From the NCBI GenBank assembly GCA_041594335.1, contig JBFHML010000001.1, positions 1 through 64,000 on the forward strand: a DNA stretch of 64,000 bases. The letters run 5' to 3'. Source of the DNA: JAGPUQ01 sp041594335. Its GTDB lineage: Bacteria; Pseudomonadota; Gammaproteobacteria; Pseudomonadales; Porticoccaceae. The notes under the pieces were generated by a model. That model searched no databases. It saw nothing but the letters and a program-made list of their open reading frames with translations, and was not told where the DNA came from. The translations under genes and the position numbers were made by a program. Positions 26,018 through 35,087 of the stretch are shown piece after piece; position 1 is the first letter of the stretch; each line of letters opens with the position of its first letter.

Positions 26018-27049
26018 TCAGGACAGGAGGCGTAGGCCCTGCTCGAAAAAACGGGTTACTGTGTAGGCGAAACGCTCCCACATCGGATCGATGCGCTGGC
26101 CTTTGCGGTGTAGACGCACATTGAGGCAAGCGATCGCGCCGAGCTGGTAGGCGGCCAGTGCCTGATACCAGCGCAGGCCCGCGAAGCTGCGCCCCATGCC
26201 CTCCTGCCAGATATCGGCGAGTTCTTCCGGCGCCACCGGGGCGACGGGGCGGATCTCATCGGTCCAGAAATCGTGATCGGCGCAGAACATCAGCCAGCCA
26301 ATATCGAGCTGGATGGCGCCGATGCGCACCAGCTCCCAGTCGATCACGCCGGTCAGGCTGCCGGCGTCGAACAGGCAGTTGCCCGGCTGGTAGTCACCGT
26401 GAACCACGCCCAGCTGGGGCTCCTCCGGCAGGGTCTCCAGCAGCCGCAGACGCAGGCGGTCGGCGTGATCGATCCACGCCGGCTCCAGCGCCTTGCGGTA
26501 GATCGGTTCCCAACGACCGATCTCCACCGTCAAGGGGCGGGGCGTCTCCCACTCCGGCAACCGCTTGCGCCAATCGACACGATGAATCCGCGGCAGGACC
26601 GCCGCGGCCTGCCGCCATAGGGGTGCGGTCGCTGCTGGTGTCCGGTCGAAACTCTGGTGGGGCTCCCAGATGAAGAACTCGCGACCTGGCAGCCGCTCCA
26701 TGACCACATAGGGCACGCCGAACTCAGCCTCGTCCGGCGCCGCGAAGGGGACATCGGGCACCGGCAGACCCTGGCCGTGGAGGGTACGCAGCAGCGGCGC
26801 GGTGCGAAAGACATCGGTGTTGCCCTCGCGGCGCACCCCCGGAGGTGCGAGCTTGATAATGTAGCGGCGCGGCGCCTCGATACCCGAGACACCGAACCCA
26901 AAGGTGAGTCCGGCATGGCCACCGAGCATGGGTTCGAGATCGACCAGCCCGGCGGCGGGCCCGAAATTGTGGCGGATGAAGGCCTCCAGCCCAGTGCGCA
27001 GCGCCGGGCTGACGCCCGGGCGTGCGGCGGTTTCTCGGTTTTCCGTCAT
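26018..27049 (-). CDS. Phosphotransferase-family protein (APH/ACAD10-type kinase fold)
   Basis: 343 aa from the ATG at 27049 (SD AGGGGTG). Aminoglycoside-phosphotransferase fold: nucleotide-lobe segment RRYIIKLAPPG with Lys66, catalytic loop HGDYQPGNCLFD at 217-228 and metal Asp237 in GVIDWE. This subfamily (also fused to acyl-CoA dehydrogenases as ACAD10/11, where it phosphorylates 4-hydroxyacyl-CoA) is common in lipid- and steroid-degrading bacteria and is unlikely to be a resistance gene. Convergent with the GMC gene and divergent from the dienelactone hydrolase gene. A second, distinct member is at 47226-48278. Confidence 0.85.
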   Translation of the reverse strand: MTENRETAARPGVSPALRTGLEAFIRHNFGPAAGLVDLEPMLGGHAGLTFGFGVSGIEAPRRYIIKLAPPGVRREGNTDVFRTAPLLRTLHGQGLPVPDVPFAAPDEAEFGVPYVVMERLPGREFFIWEPHQSFDRTPAATAPLWRQAAAVLPRIHRVDWRKRLPEWETPRPLTVEIGRWEPIYRKALEPAWIDHADRLRLRLLETLPEEPQLGVVHGDYQPGNCLFDAGSLTGVIDWELVRIGAIQLDIGWLMFCADHDFWTDEIRPVAPVAPEELADIWQEGMGRSFAGLRWYQALAAYQLGAIACLNVRLHRKGQRIDPMWERFAYTVTRFFEQGLRLLS

Positions 27050-27159
27050 CTTCACCCCTACCGGATCCGGGCAAGCCCTTGGTTTGATTCGGACGGGAGC
27101 ATACCATCGGCACGAAGGGCAACGTCCTCCCCCAGCTGCCGCCCACACCGGAGACACGC

Positions 27160-27882
27160 ATGGCCATACAAACCCGCCTCGTCGAATACCAGGACGCCGA
27201 CCTCGCCTGTCAGGGGCTGCTGGCCTGGGACGATGCCCAGCCCGGCCCCCGGCCTGCAGTGGCCATCGCCCACACCTGGGGCGGCCGATCAGACTTCGAG
27301 GCCGGCCGAGCCAAGGCCCTGGCCGAGCTTGGCTACCTGGGTTTCGCACTGGATCTCTACGGCGGCGGGCGCCAGGGCGGCAGCCCCGAGGCCAATGCCG
27401 AACTGATGCAGCCATTGCTCGGCGACCGCGTACTGCTGCAGCGCCGCATGACCGCCGGCATCGCGGCGCTGCGCGAACTGCCCGAGGCGGACCCGGGGCG
27501 GGTCGCCGCCATCGGCTACTGCTTCGGCGGCCTCTGCGTTCTCGACCTGGCACGAACCGGAGCCGACATCCGCGGCGTGGCCAGCTTTCACGGCCTGTTC
27601 GATCCCCCCGGCAACACCCGCGGCAAGCAGATCCGCGCCAAGGTGCTATGCCTGCACGGCTACGAAGACCCCATGGCCAAACCGGAAAGCATGCTGCAAC
27701 TGGCCACGGAACTGACCGAGGCCGGTGCGGATTGGCAGCTTCACGTCTACGGCCACACCCTGCACGCCTTCACTCGGCCCGGTGCCAACGACCCGGAGCG
27801 CGGGATCCGCTACGACGCCAATGCCGAGCGCCGGTCCTGGCGGGCCTTGGAAGACTTTTTGACCGAGATTTTCTCCGGGTAG
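27160..27882 (+). CDS. Dienelactone hydrolase family protein
   Basis: 240 aa alpha/beta hydrolase. The nucleophile is Cys121 in GYCFGG, with Asp170 (HGYEDP) and His202 (HTLHAF) completing the Cys-Asp-His triad; an oxyanion segment is at AHTWGG near 38-42. Typical length for the family. Members hydrolyse dienelactone in chloroaromatic pathways, but many, such as this lone gene, have unknown ester or lactone substrates. It is divergent from a phosphotransferase gene with a 110-base spacer. Confidence 0.85.
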   Translation: MAIQTRLVEYQDADLACQGLLAWDDAQPGPRPAVAIAHTWGGRSDFEAGRAKALAELGYLGFALDLYGGGRQGGSPEANAELMQPLLGDRVLLQRRMTAGIAALRELPEADPGRVAAIGYCFGGLCVLDLARTGADIRGVASFHGLFDPPGNTRGKQIRAKVLCLHGYEDPMAKPESMLQLATELTEAGADWQLHVYGHTLHAFTRPGANDPERGIRYDANAERRSWRALEDFLTEIFSG

Positions 27883-28075
27883 CGCAGCGGTGTATTACGC
27901 TCCCCACTGCTACGGTGGCTTGCGCGTACGGTCGCCATGGCTTTTGCTCAATTCACGCATTTTCTTGACATTTTTTGCGTAAACTACAACCTTGGCGCGC
28001 CGCCGATTTGGGCGATATCGCCGTAGCCGCTCTGGAGCTGCCCAGGTCGCGACATCAATCTCAAGAGGGATCTTT

Positions 28076-28969
28076 ATGAAACTTGCCAGAACACATCTAT
28101 TTGTTGCCGTATCGATCGCAGCGTTGTTATCGGTTCCAGCTCAAGCGATACCGCCTATTTGGGAACCAAGCTTCGGCTCCGAATTGCTAACGTTGACCAC
28201 CCAAGATGATGAAACCACTTCAGTGGTGTTGAGCTTCAACTTCCCTTATGAAGCGGCGAGCTACACCACGGTGCATATTGGCACCAACGGCTGTGTGCAA
28301 TTGGGTTCACTGGGTACCGACGGGGATATCGACTACGACCACTGGCAATATTTCGAAGAATTTATCGACGACTCAGCTCCAGAGCTCTGCCCGCTGAATA
28401 CCGACCTCGACCTCACCACCACAGGCACCATCCATTTCAACGATTTCGGTGATCATGCGGTGGTCACCTGGAATGAGGTTGGAACCAATCAAGAAGAAAC
28501 CCATCTTTCGACATTTCAAGTGCAATTGTGGAACACCGGCCGCATCGTATTCGGCTACAACGGTATTCTCGACGGCGCGGGGGAAGATTTGTTAGCTTCG
28601 CTCGACGAAGGCATCGTGGTGGGCATTACCATCAGTGACAATGTCGATCCTGGCCCCGTGGACTTGAGCAATGGTCCCTTCAGCACCGGGGCGACGGCAT
28701 ACGAACGCTGGTGTTACGACGCTGCTGACAGTTGCGGTGTCAACGGAAGTAACACCGGATTGCCGGGCCCCATCAATACGGCATTTGATCTGGATCAGCG
28801 CAACGTGATTTTCGATCCCCTCCCCGGAACAGGCTTCACCGTCAGCAATGCCGTGGATGGAACCGGTCCAACCGCCATCCCCACCCTGTCACAGTGGTCA
28901 CTGATGGTGCTCGGCGCCCTGCTGGCACTGGTCGGTCTCAGGGCCCATCGCCGTCGCGCCGCCGGCTGA
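28076..28969 (+). CDS. Secreted IPTL-CTERM sorting-signal protein
   Basis: 297 aa from the ATG at 28076 (SD AGAGGGA). A Sec signal (LFVAVSIAALLSVPAQA) is followed by an acidic beta-rich domain of about 240 residues. The C-terminus is IPTLSQWSLMVLGALLALVG plus a basic RAHRRRA tail, the IPTL-CTERM tripartite anchor (motif, TM helix, Arg-rich end) of exported proteins processed in the envelope. The central part resembles nidogen-like or surface-domain sequence (YTTVHIGTNGCVQLGSLG, HAVVTWNEVGT). Base composition is visibly more A+T-rich than its neighbours. No sortase-like gene is in the window. Confidence 0.85.
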   Translation: MKLARTHLFVAVSIAALLSVPAQAIPPIWEPSFGSELLTLTTQDDETTSVVLSFNFPYEAASYTTVHIGTNGCVQLGSLGTDGDIDYDHWQYFEEFIDDSAPELCPLNTDLDLTTTGTIHFNDFGDHAVVTWNEVGTNQEETHLSTFQVQLWNTGRIVFGYNGILDGAGEDLLASLDEGIVVGITISDNVDPGPVDLSNGPFSTGATAYERWCYDAADSCGVNGSNTGLPGPINTAFDLDQRNVIFDPLPGTGFTVSNAVDGTGPTAIPTLSQWSLMVLGALLALVGLRAHRRRAAG

Positions 28970-28991
28970 AAGCCGTCACGCGACGAACGCC

Positions 28992-29020
28992 AAAAAAGGC
29001 CGGGAGATCCCGGCCTTTTT
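28992..29020. terminator. Bidirectional Rho-independent terminator
   Basis: A6, GGCCGGG, loop AGAT, CCCGGCC, T5: a perfect 7-bp GC stem flanked by A/T runs, 22 bases after the IPTL-CTERM stop codon. Confidence 0.92.
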
Positions 29021-29081
29021 GGTGCGTACCGGTCACCGCCGGGATTGCGCGCCCCCCAGCGCGCCCGGACAATCCCGGGCC

Positions 29082-29282
29082 ATGCAGAAACCCCTGATCT
29101 ATATCGGCCTGCTGCTGATCGTCGCCGGACTGCTGTGGCCCTGGCTGGCCAAGCTACCCCTGGGGCGATTGCCCGGCGACATTCGGATCGACCGGCCCGG
29201 TTTCCGGCTCCACCTCCCGCTCGGCACCATGGTGCTGATCAGCGCACTGTTGTCGCTGTTGGTCTCGATCTTCAGAAAATAA
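29082..29282 (+). CDS. DUF2905 small membrane protein
   Basis: 66 aa from the ATG at 29082. Two hydrophobic helices (YIGLLLIVAGLLWPW and GTMVLISALLSLLVSIF) flank KLPLGRLPGDIRIDRPGFRLHLPL, the conserved loop of DUF2905. Inner-membrane protein of unknown role. It lies between the IPTL-CTERM terminator and the convergent his genes. Confidence 0.8.
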   Translation: MQKPLIYIGLLLIVAGLLWPWLAKLPLGRLPGDIRIDRPGFRLHLPLGTMVLISALLSLLVSIFRK

Positions 29283-29430
29283 GGGCGTGAAGCGCGCGTA
29301 CGGGCAACGCGCCGCGAGGCACCCATCCCGACACGGGCATCGCACACGGCGACGGGCGGTGATTGGAAACCCCGGGCCGATTCCCCTCAGGACAGCGTTG
29401 GGCAAGGCGCCACCGCGGGAGCGCCCCCAC

Positions 29431-30159
29431 CTATCCAGCGTCGCAGAGCGCCTGGGCGGCGGCCAGATCCAGGGTGCCCTCATAGATTGCGCGCCCGGTA
29501 ATGGCTCCCAAAATGCCGCGCCCGGCGACAGCCTGCAGCGCGCGGATATCCTCCAGGTTGGTGACACCACCGGAAGCGATCACGGGGATGCCGGCCGCAG
29601 CCACACCCAGGGTGGCATCGAGGTTCACTCCTCCCAGCATCCCATCGCGCTCGATGTCGGTATAGACGATAGCGCTAACGCCATCGGCGGCAAAGCGACG
29701 CGCCAGATCCACGGCCAAGACTTCGGTAACCTCCGCCCAGCCTTCCGTAGCAACCCGCCCATCCCGGGCATCGATGCCGACGATGATGCGCCCGGGGAAC
29801 TCTCTACAGACGCGGCTGACGAAGTCCGGATCCGTGACCGCCTTGGTCCCGAGGATCACATAGCGCACACCCGCCTGGAGGTACGCCTCGATCGTGTCCG
29901 CACTACGGATACCGCCACCAATTTGAATAGGCAGCGCATTCTGCGCACGGGCGATAGCGCGCACCGCATCGCCATTTACAGGCGTACCCGCAAAAGCACC
30001 GTTCAGATCGACCAAATGCAGACGACGGGCACCCTGGGCGACCCAATGGGCGGCCATGGCCACCGGGTCGTCGGAAAACACGGTAGCGTCATCCATACGG
30101 CCCTGACGCAGCCGGACACACTGGCCGTCCTTGAGATCAATCGCAGGGATTACCAGCAT
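29431..30159 (-). CDS. hisA: Phosphoribosylformimino-AICAR ribotide isomerase HisA
   Basis: 242 aa. A TIM barrel starting MLVIPAIDLKDGQCVRLRQG with catalytic Asp8. IQIGGGIRS, VGIDARDGRVA (second catalytic Asp), YTDIERDGMLGG and VIASGGVTNLEDI are standard HisA segments. It opens the ribose ring in histidine synthesis, making the HisF substrate. Its ATG overlaps the hisH stop by one base (TGATG). It is the last gene of hisB-hisH-hisA; hisF is not next to it. Confidence 0.96.
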   Translation of the reverse strand: MLVIPAIDLKDGQCVRLRQGRMDDATVFSDDPVAMAAHWVAQGARRLHLVDLNGAFAGTPVNGDAVRAIARAQNALPIQIGGGIRSADTIEAYLQAGVRYVILGTKAVTDPDFVSRVCREFPGRIIVGIDARDGRVATEGWAEVTEVLAVDLARRFAADGVSAIVYTDIERDGMLGGVNLDATLGVAAAGIPVIASGGVTNLEDIRALQAVAGRGILGAITGRAIYEGTLDLAAAQALCDAG

Positions 30160-30812
30160 CAGCGACCCCCCCCCCAGTTGGTGAAGTTGGCCAGCAAGCG
30201 TAGGCCATCGGTATGACTCTTTTCCGGGTGAAACTGAACCGCGAACAGGTTGCCAACGTGCAAGGCGGCGGCAAAGCGAACACCGTAATCGCACCTGCCG
30301 GCGACCAGCTCCGACTCGGTCTCGACCCAATAACTATGTACAAAATAGAACCGCGTATCCTGGGCGATGCCTGCCCAGAGCGGATGATCCCGGGTCTGAT
30401 GCACGACATTCCAACCCATGTGCGGCACCTTGAGCCGTTCACCATCGAGGTCAGTCAAGGGATCGCCAAAAAACCGCACGCGCCCGGGCAACAGTCCAAG
30501 GCAATCGACGCCGCCGCTCTCCTCGCTGTAAGACATCAGTGCCTGCATACCCACGCAAATCGCCAACACAGGCTTCTCGGCGATGATCTCCGGCAAGACG
30601 CGGTCGAAGCCGGACTCGCGAATCGCCGCCATACAGTCTCCGATCGCCCCCACGCCGGGGAACACCACCCGATCGGCACGCTGCAACTCACGTGGATCCG
30701 TCGTAACACTCACCCGCGCACCCGGTGCCACACGCTCCAGCGCTTTGGCCACCGAATGCAGATTGCCCATACCGTAATCGATGACCGCAATGCGGTCCGC
30801 GAAATCAGTCAT
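30159..30812 (-). CDS. hisH: Imidazole glycerol phosphate synthase glutaminase HisH
   Basis: 217 aa. Class I glutamine amidotransferase: IAVIDYGMGNLHSV start, nucleophile Cys86 in LAICVGMQALM, His195 and Glu197 in VQFHPEKS. It supplies ammonia to HisF for the cyclisation step. It lies 11 bases after hisB and is translationally linked to hisA. Confidence 0.96.
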   Translation of the reverse strand: MTDFADRIAVIDYGMGNLHSVAKALERVAPGARVSVTTDPRELQRADRVVFPGVGAIGDCMAAIRESGFDRVLPEIIAEKPVLAICVGMQALMSYSEESGGVDCLGLLPGRVRFFGDPLTDLDGERLKVPHMGWNVVHQTRDHPLWAGIAQDTRFYFVHSYWVETESELVAGRCDYGVRFAAALHVGNLFAVQFHPEKSHTDGLRLLANFTNWGGGR

Positions 30813-30823
30813 GCCAATACTGC

Positions 30824-31417
30824 TCAGAGACTGCCTTTGGTGGAGGGCATCGCCTCTCCGACCCGGGGATCCAAAGCCACGGCCATGCGCAACGCACGAC
30901 CGAATGCCTTGAAGATAGTCTCCACCTGATGGTGCGTATTCGCGCCGCGCAAGTTATCAATATGCAGGGTCGCCCCGGCATGGTTGACAAAGCCTTGGAA
31001 AAACTCGAAGACCAGGTCGACGTCGAAGCTGCCAACCCGCGCACGCGTAAAGGTGACGTCGGTGATCAGCCCAGGGCGGCCGGAGAAATCGATCACCACA
31101 CGAGACAGCGCTTCGTCCAAGGGGACATAGGCATGGCCATAGCGCGAGATGCCCTTGCGCTCGCCGAGCGCCTGCTTGACCGCCTGACCCAGGGTGATGC
31201 CGATATCCTCGACGGTGTGGTGATCGTCGATATGAGTATCGCCACGGGCGTTGACCCGCAGATCGACCACACCGTGACGGGCGATCTGGTCGAGCATGTG
31301 CTCGAGAAAAGGTACCCCGGTGGCAAATTCGCCACGCCCACTACCATCGAGGTCGACCTCTACCTCGATCTGGGTTTCCAGAGTATCGCGATTAACGATG
31401 GCGCGGCGCGATGCCAT
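30824..31417 (-). CDS. hisB: Imidazoleglycerol-phosphate dehydratase HisB (monofunctional)
   Basis: 197 aa from the ATG at 31417 (SD GCAGGAGAG). It has the IGPD metal motifs: FLEHMLDQIARHG, DTHIDDHHTVEDIGI, and the repeat NLRGANTHHQVETIFKAFGRAL. The phosphatase domain of enteric bifunctional HisB is absent, as in most bacteria. First gene of the his operon, divergent from asmA; a minus-strand TATAAT at 31475-31470 lies 53 bases upstream of the start. Confidence 0.95.
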   Translation of the reverse strand: MASRRAIVNRDTLETQIEVEVDLDGSGRGEFATGVPFLEHMLDQIARHGVVDLRVNARGDTHIDDHHTVEDIGITLGQAVKQALGERKGISRYGHAYVPLDEALSRVVIDFSGRPGLITDVTFTRARVGSFDVDLVFEFFQGFVNHAGATLHIDNLRGANTHHQVETIFKAFGRALRMAVALDPRVGEAMPSTKGSL

Positions 31418-31469
31418 GCGGCTCTCCTGCTGGGACGCTGCCGGCGGCAGCAACGGCCGAAGGCGCGCC

Positions 31470-31475
31470 ATTATA
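31470..31475 (-). promoter_or_regulatory. Candidate -10 for hisB
   Basis: TATAAT on the minus strand in the hisB/asmA spacer; the same A+T patch gives TATACT on the plus strand, so it could serve both genes. No convincing -35 on either side. Confidence 0.3.
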
Positions 31476-31530
31476 CTGATGGCAAGGCGGGCGGACCAGC
31501 GCGCGCCGCCAACCACTGCAGGGAGAAGGC

Positions 31531-33609
31531 ATGAACACACCGCTTCGTATCCTCGCCGGCATCCTGGTGCTGGCACTGCTGTTGGTCGCAGGGACAGCCG
31601 CTTATGTGCTGCTGTTTCTGGATCCCAACGATCTAAAACCGCGAATTGCCGAATTGGCGCGCCGCCAAGGCATTACCCTAGAGATACGCGGTGATCTGTC
31701 CTGGACTTTCCTACCCAGCCCGGGTGTGCAGATCGGCAACACCAGCGTCCGATCCGATCGCGCGGACCTGCCTGAAATCGACTTCGAGCGGGCCACACTG
31801 AGCATGGCCTGGCTACCCTTGTTGCGCGGAAAACCGCACATCGAAGCCCTAGATCTCGACAGCGCGGAGATTCGCATCGCCAATACCACCCAAGCCGCTG
31901 CGGCAGCAGCGGCCCCGGTTGCCGCAGCTCCGCCGGCGGCAACCGCAGCCCCTGACGAAACCGATGGCGTGATCATCGGGGTTCGCTCGGTTTCAGTCCG
32001 CAACACCCGGGTGCTGATCGCGACACCCGAGGGCACCCGCGAGCTGCATGACCTCCACTTTACGGGCAGCGACATCCTGCTCGACGGCACGCCGTTTCCG
32101 ATCACATTGGCCTTCACGTATCAGGATCCGGCTGTGCCTTTTCCACTCCACACCGACCTTGAGGCACGCCTCGGTATAGACCAACGCGCCGTGTCACTGC
32201 ACGCTGAGGACGTGCGCTTGCAACTGTCTCCGGAAGACCGGCCCACCATCGAGGCCCGGTTCACATTGCACTACGAGGGCGACACGGAGAGGCTGGAAAT
32301 CGCCAACCTGGACCTCCACAGTCAGGCAGTGCACCTGCGGGGTGAAGCGAACGCCACCCAGCTAAGCACAGCGCCTCAGGTCCAGGGAAAACTGGAAATT
32401 CCAGCGGCAGACCCGCGCCCACTGCTGACCGCCTGGCAGGCACCGCTACCCGCCTTCAGCGCGCCAGACGCTCTGGAACGCGTGGCGTTGCGCACCGTAT
32501 TTCACGCCGCTCCCGACGAGCTGCTGCTCAACGCATTCGACCTGACCGTCGATGATACCCAGGTTACCGGCAACGCCAGGGTACGCTTGGCAACACCACG
32601 TGAGCTCCAGGCCGAGCTACAGGGTGATCGCCTCGACCTCGGCCGCTACCGCGGCCAGCGCGCCGAGCAGACGCCAGAACCTCCTCGCACCGCGCTGCTG
32701 GCGCCCCTGGCCGCGCCCATGGCCTTTCTCCAAGGCGGCACCGGCAGCCTAACGGTGGATTGGGACCTACTGATCCTGGATCAGCTGCGCCTCGAGGCCT
32801 TGCAGCTGCGCGTCCGCTTTGCCGGCGACGACCTCCACATCGAAGACTTCGCCACTCGCACACTCGGTGGGACTGCCGCGCTGCGGGGCCGTGTCGAAGG
32901 CATCGACGGCAGGGCACCAGAAATCCATTTCGCGCCGCAGTTGACCGGCATTGCGCTCGCCGAGGTCCGCCGCTCCCTGGCTCCGAACTTGGCGCTAGAC
33001 GGCGCCCTGGACCTCACCCTGACCGGCCATGCCCAGGGCAGCGACACGCCGGCACTGGAGCAATCGCTGCGCGCCCGCGGCGATTTCCGGGTCACGGACC
33101 CCCTCCTCACCGGAACCAATATCGAACGCACCTTCTGCGATCTGGTGGCCACCGTCGAGCGCGTGCCCAAGCGCGCGGACTGGCCGGATTCCAGCCGCTT
33201 CGAAACCATCGCAGGCAGTTTCCATCTGGCCGGACCCAGAGTGATGCTGGACGAGCTGACCACGGGCATCGGCAACCTCAGGGTACGCGCTTCCGGCTCG
33301 CTCGACCGCGCCAGCGATCGCTATGAGGTGACCGCGATCACCCGCCTCGAAGGCGATCGCACCAGTCCCGACGGCTGCCCGGTTCGCAGCGGGCGGCTAC
33401 GCGACCGTGACATTCCGCTGCGCTGCACTGGTAGCGTCGGTGCACCCACACAAACCCTGTGTGCCCCCGACCCTCAGTTCGTCTCCGGCCTGGTGGAAGA
33501 TCGCGTCCTCGAAGAACTACGCGATCGGGGTGCGCTCGAAGGTGAGCGTGGCAAGGCCGTCGAGGGTCTGCTCAAGGGACTGCTAAACCGGGGGCGGGAT
33601 GACGACTGA
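31531..33609 (+). CDS. asmA: AsmA family inner-membrane-anchored protein
   Basis: 692 aa. An N-terminal membrane anchor (ILAGILVLALLLVAGTAAYVLLF) is followed by DPNDLKPRIAELARRQGITLEIRGDLSW, the characteristic AsmA opening. A long periplasmic beta-rich region carries an Ala-rich insert near 125-140, and an AsmA C-terminal segment includes GTNIERTFCDLVATVERV. AsmA-like proteins belong to the repeating-beta-groove lipid-transport superfamily and influence outer-membrane assembly. The SD is GGGAGAAGG. Its last 11 bases overlap mutY; the asmA-mutY-yggX order is conserved in gammaproteobacteria. Confidence 0.9.
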   Translation: MNTPLRILAGILVLALLLVAGTAAYVLLFLDPNDLKPRIAELARRQGITLEIRGDLSWTFLPSPGVQIGNTSVRSDRADLPEIDFERATLSMAWLPLLRGKPHIEALDLDSAEIRIANTTQAAAAAAAPVAAAPPAATAAPDETDGVIIGVRSVSVRNTRVLIATPEGTRELHDLHFTGSDILLDGTPFPITLAFTYQDPAVPFPLHTDLEARLGIDQRAVSLHAEDVRLQLSPEDRPTIEARFTLHYEGDTERLEIANLDLHSQAVHLRGEANATQLSTAPQVQGKLEIPAADPRPLLTAWQAPLPAFSAPDALERVALRTVFHAAPDELLLNAFDLTVDDTQVTGNARVRLATPRELQAELQGDRLDLGRYRGQRAEQTPEPPRTALLAPLAAPMAFLQGGTGSLTVDWDLLILDQLRLEALQLRVRFAGDDLHIEDFATRTLGGTAALRGRVEGIDGRAPEIHFAPQLTGIALAEVRRSLAPNLALDGALDLTLTGHAQGSDTPALEQSLRARGDFRVTDPLLTGTNIERTFCDLVATVERVPKRADWPDSSRFETIAGSFHLAGPRVMLDELTTGIGNLRVRASGSLDRASDRYEVTAITRLEGDRTSPDGCPVRSGRLRDRDIPLRCTGSVGAPTQTLCAPDPQFVSGLVEDRVLEELRDRGALEGERGKAVEGLLKGLLNRGRDDD

Positions 33610-34687
33610 CGCAAACACTGCGACTCCCGATTTCGCCCAACGTCTGCTTAGCTGGTTCGACCAACAGGGGCGTCACGATCTGCCTTGGCAGCAAGCGCGC
33701 TCTCCCTACCGAGTCTGGCTATCGGAAATCATGCTCCAGCAGACTCGCGTAGAGACAGTCATTCCCTATTTCGAGCGCTTCGTGCGGAGATTTCCCGATA
33801 TTCCCAGCCTCGCCCGGGCGCCACTGGACGACGTGCTCCATCTCTGGACTGGCTTGGGGTACTACGCTCGGGCACGAAACCTACATCGAACGGCACAACT
33901 GGTGACAGAACAGTGGGATGGCGAACTGCCAGCAAACCTCGACGCACTGCAAACCCTCCCGGGCATTGGCCGCTCTACCGCAGGCGCCATACTCGCGATG
34001 GCTTGGCAGCGCCGCGCGCCCATTCTCGACGGCAACGTCAAGCGCGTGCTGGCCCGTCACAGCGCCATCGCGGGCTGGCCCGGGGAGGCTGCGGTGGCAA
34101 AGCGTCTCTGGGCGCGCGCCGAGCAACTCACCCCGACCACACGCGTCGCCGACTATACCCAGGCGATCATGGACCTGGGCGCAACCCGGTGTACCCGCAC
34201 TCGGCCACAGTGCGTACGCTGTCCCGTAGCCGCCGATTGTCGGGCACTGCGAGCCGGCGAAGTCACTGCCTATCCAGGGCGCAAACCAAACACCCCCACA
34301 CCGGTGCGCCAAACCCTGTGGCTGATTCTGCGCGACCCGGACGGCAAAGTACTGCTGGAGCGGCGCCCCCCACAGGGCATCTGGGGCGGTCTGTGGAGCT
34401 TTCCTGAATGTGCACCCGACATCGAATGCGCTGCGATCGAGAGCCTGTGCACTGACCTCGGTTGCCAACCACTCACTACCCGCCCCGGCATCAGCGGACG
34501 CCATGTATTTACCCACTTCAAGCTGGATTACCAGACTCGGGAACTCGACGTCCGGCCCGGGACCATGGCGGCCGAAGAAGAGCGCTATCGCTGGATCGCC
34601 CCCACTGCGCCAGGTGCACTGGGTCTGCCAGCACCGGTGCGCAAGCTGCTCTGCGCCTTGGCGGGACCCGCGGCGCAGATCGCCTAG
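33599..34687 (+). CDS. mutY: A/G-specific adenine glycosylase MutY
   Basis: 362 aa. HhH-GPD glycosylase: WLSEIMLQQTRVETVIPYFERF with catalytic Glu, LPGIGRSTAGAIL helix-hairpin-helix and ILDGNVKRVLAR with catalytic Asp. A [4Fe-4S] loop is spaced C-x6-C-x2-C-x5-C in CTRTRPQCVRCPVAADC. The C-terminal NUDIX-like domain (about 235-355) recognises 8-oxoG. It removes A mispaired with 8-oxoG. Overlaps asmA by 11 bases and is followed by yggX. Confidence 0.96.
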   Translation: MTTDANTATPDFAQRLLSWFDQQGRHDLPWQQARSPYRVWLSEIMLQQTRVETVIPYFERFVRRFPDIPSLARAPLDDVLHLWTGLGYYARARNLHRTAQLVTEQWDGELPANLDALQTLPGIGRSTAGAILAMAWQRRAPILDGNVKRVLARHSAIAGWPGEAAVAKRLWARAEQLTPTTRVADYTQAIMDLGATRCTRTRPQCVRCPVAADCRALRAGEVTAYPGRKPNTPTPVRQTLWLILRDPDGKVLLERRPPQGIWGGLWSFPECAPDIECAAIESLCTDLGCQPLTTRPGISGRHVFTHFKLDYQTRELDVRPGTMAAEEERYRWIAPTAPGALGLPAPVRKLLCALAGPAAQIA

Positions 34688-34733
34688 CCACAAGGTACAC
34701 TGACACCCCCTAGTCCCAGCGGAGCAGCATGCC

Positions 34734-35006
34734 ATGAGTCGTACAGTGTTCTGCCGCAAGTTCCGTGAAGAACTACCGGGCCTTGCACAACCCCCGTTTC
34801 CAGGCCCCAAAGGGCAAGAGATTTTCGACCAGGTATCCAAGCGCGCCTGGGAGGCATGGCTCGCTCACCAGACTATGCTGATCAACGAAAAGCGTCTCAA
34901 CATGATGGACATGAGCGCGCGGACCTATCTCAACGAGCAACGTGACCGCTTTCTGTCCGGAGAAGATTATGATGCCGCCGAGGGTTACGTCCCGAAAGAA
35001 GATTAG
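34734..35006 (+). CDS. yggX: Probable Fe(2+)-trafficking protein YggX
   Basis: 90 aa, the family length. SRTVFCRKFREELPGL with Cys7, PFPGPKGQEIFDQVSKRAWEAW, MLINEKRLNMMD and a closing AEGYVP are hallmarks of YggX. It protects Fe-S enzymes from oxidants, functionally close to MutY's neighbourhood. The ATG has GGAG upstream; the gene sits 46 bases after mutY. Confidence 0.95.
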   Translation: MSRTVFCRKFREELPGLAQPPFPGPKGQEIFDQVSKRAWEAWLAHQTMLINEKRLNMMDMSARTYLNEQRDRFLSGEDYDAAEGYVPKED

Positions 35007-35039
35007 CGTGGCAATTTCCAGCAAATTGCACCGCCATGA

Positions 35040-35068
35040 TTGACGGCCAGAGCCGCAACCGGTTAAAT
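35040..35068 (+). promoter_or_regulatory. Promoter of tRNA-Phe
   Basis: TTGACG (35040-35045, 5 of 6) and TTAAAT (35063-35068, 4 of 6) with exactly 17 bases between. A G+C-rich discriminator (ACGCGCC) follows, as in stringently controlled stable-RNA promoters; the tRNA begins 20 bases further on. Confidence 0.6.
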
Positions 35069-35087
35069 ACGCGCCTTCCCGCTATCT

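Noticed and set aside
24924..26129. 401-aa minus-strand frame opposite the GMC oxidoreductase
   Set aside because: Antisense to conserved FAD and C-terminal motifs; typical open antisense frame in high-G+C DNA.
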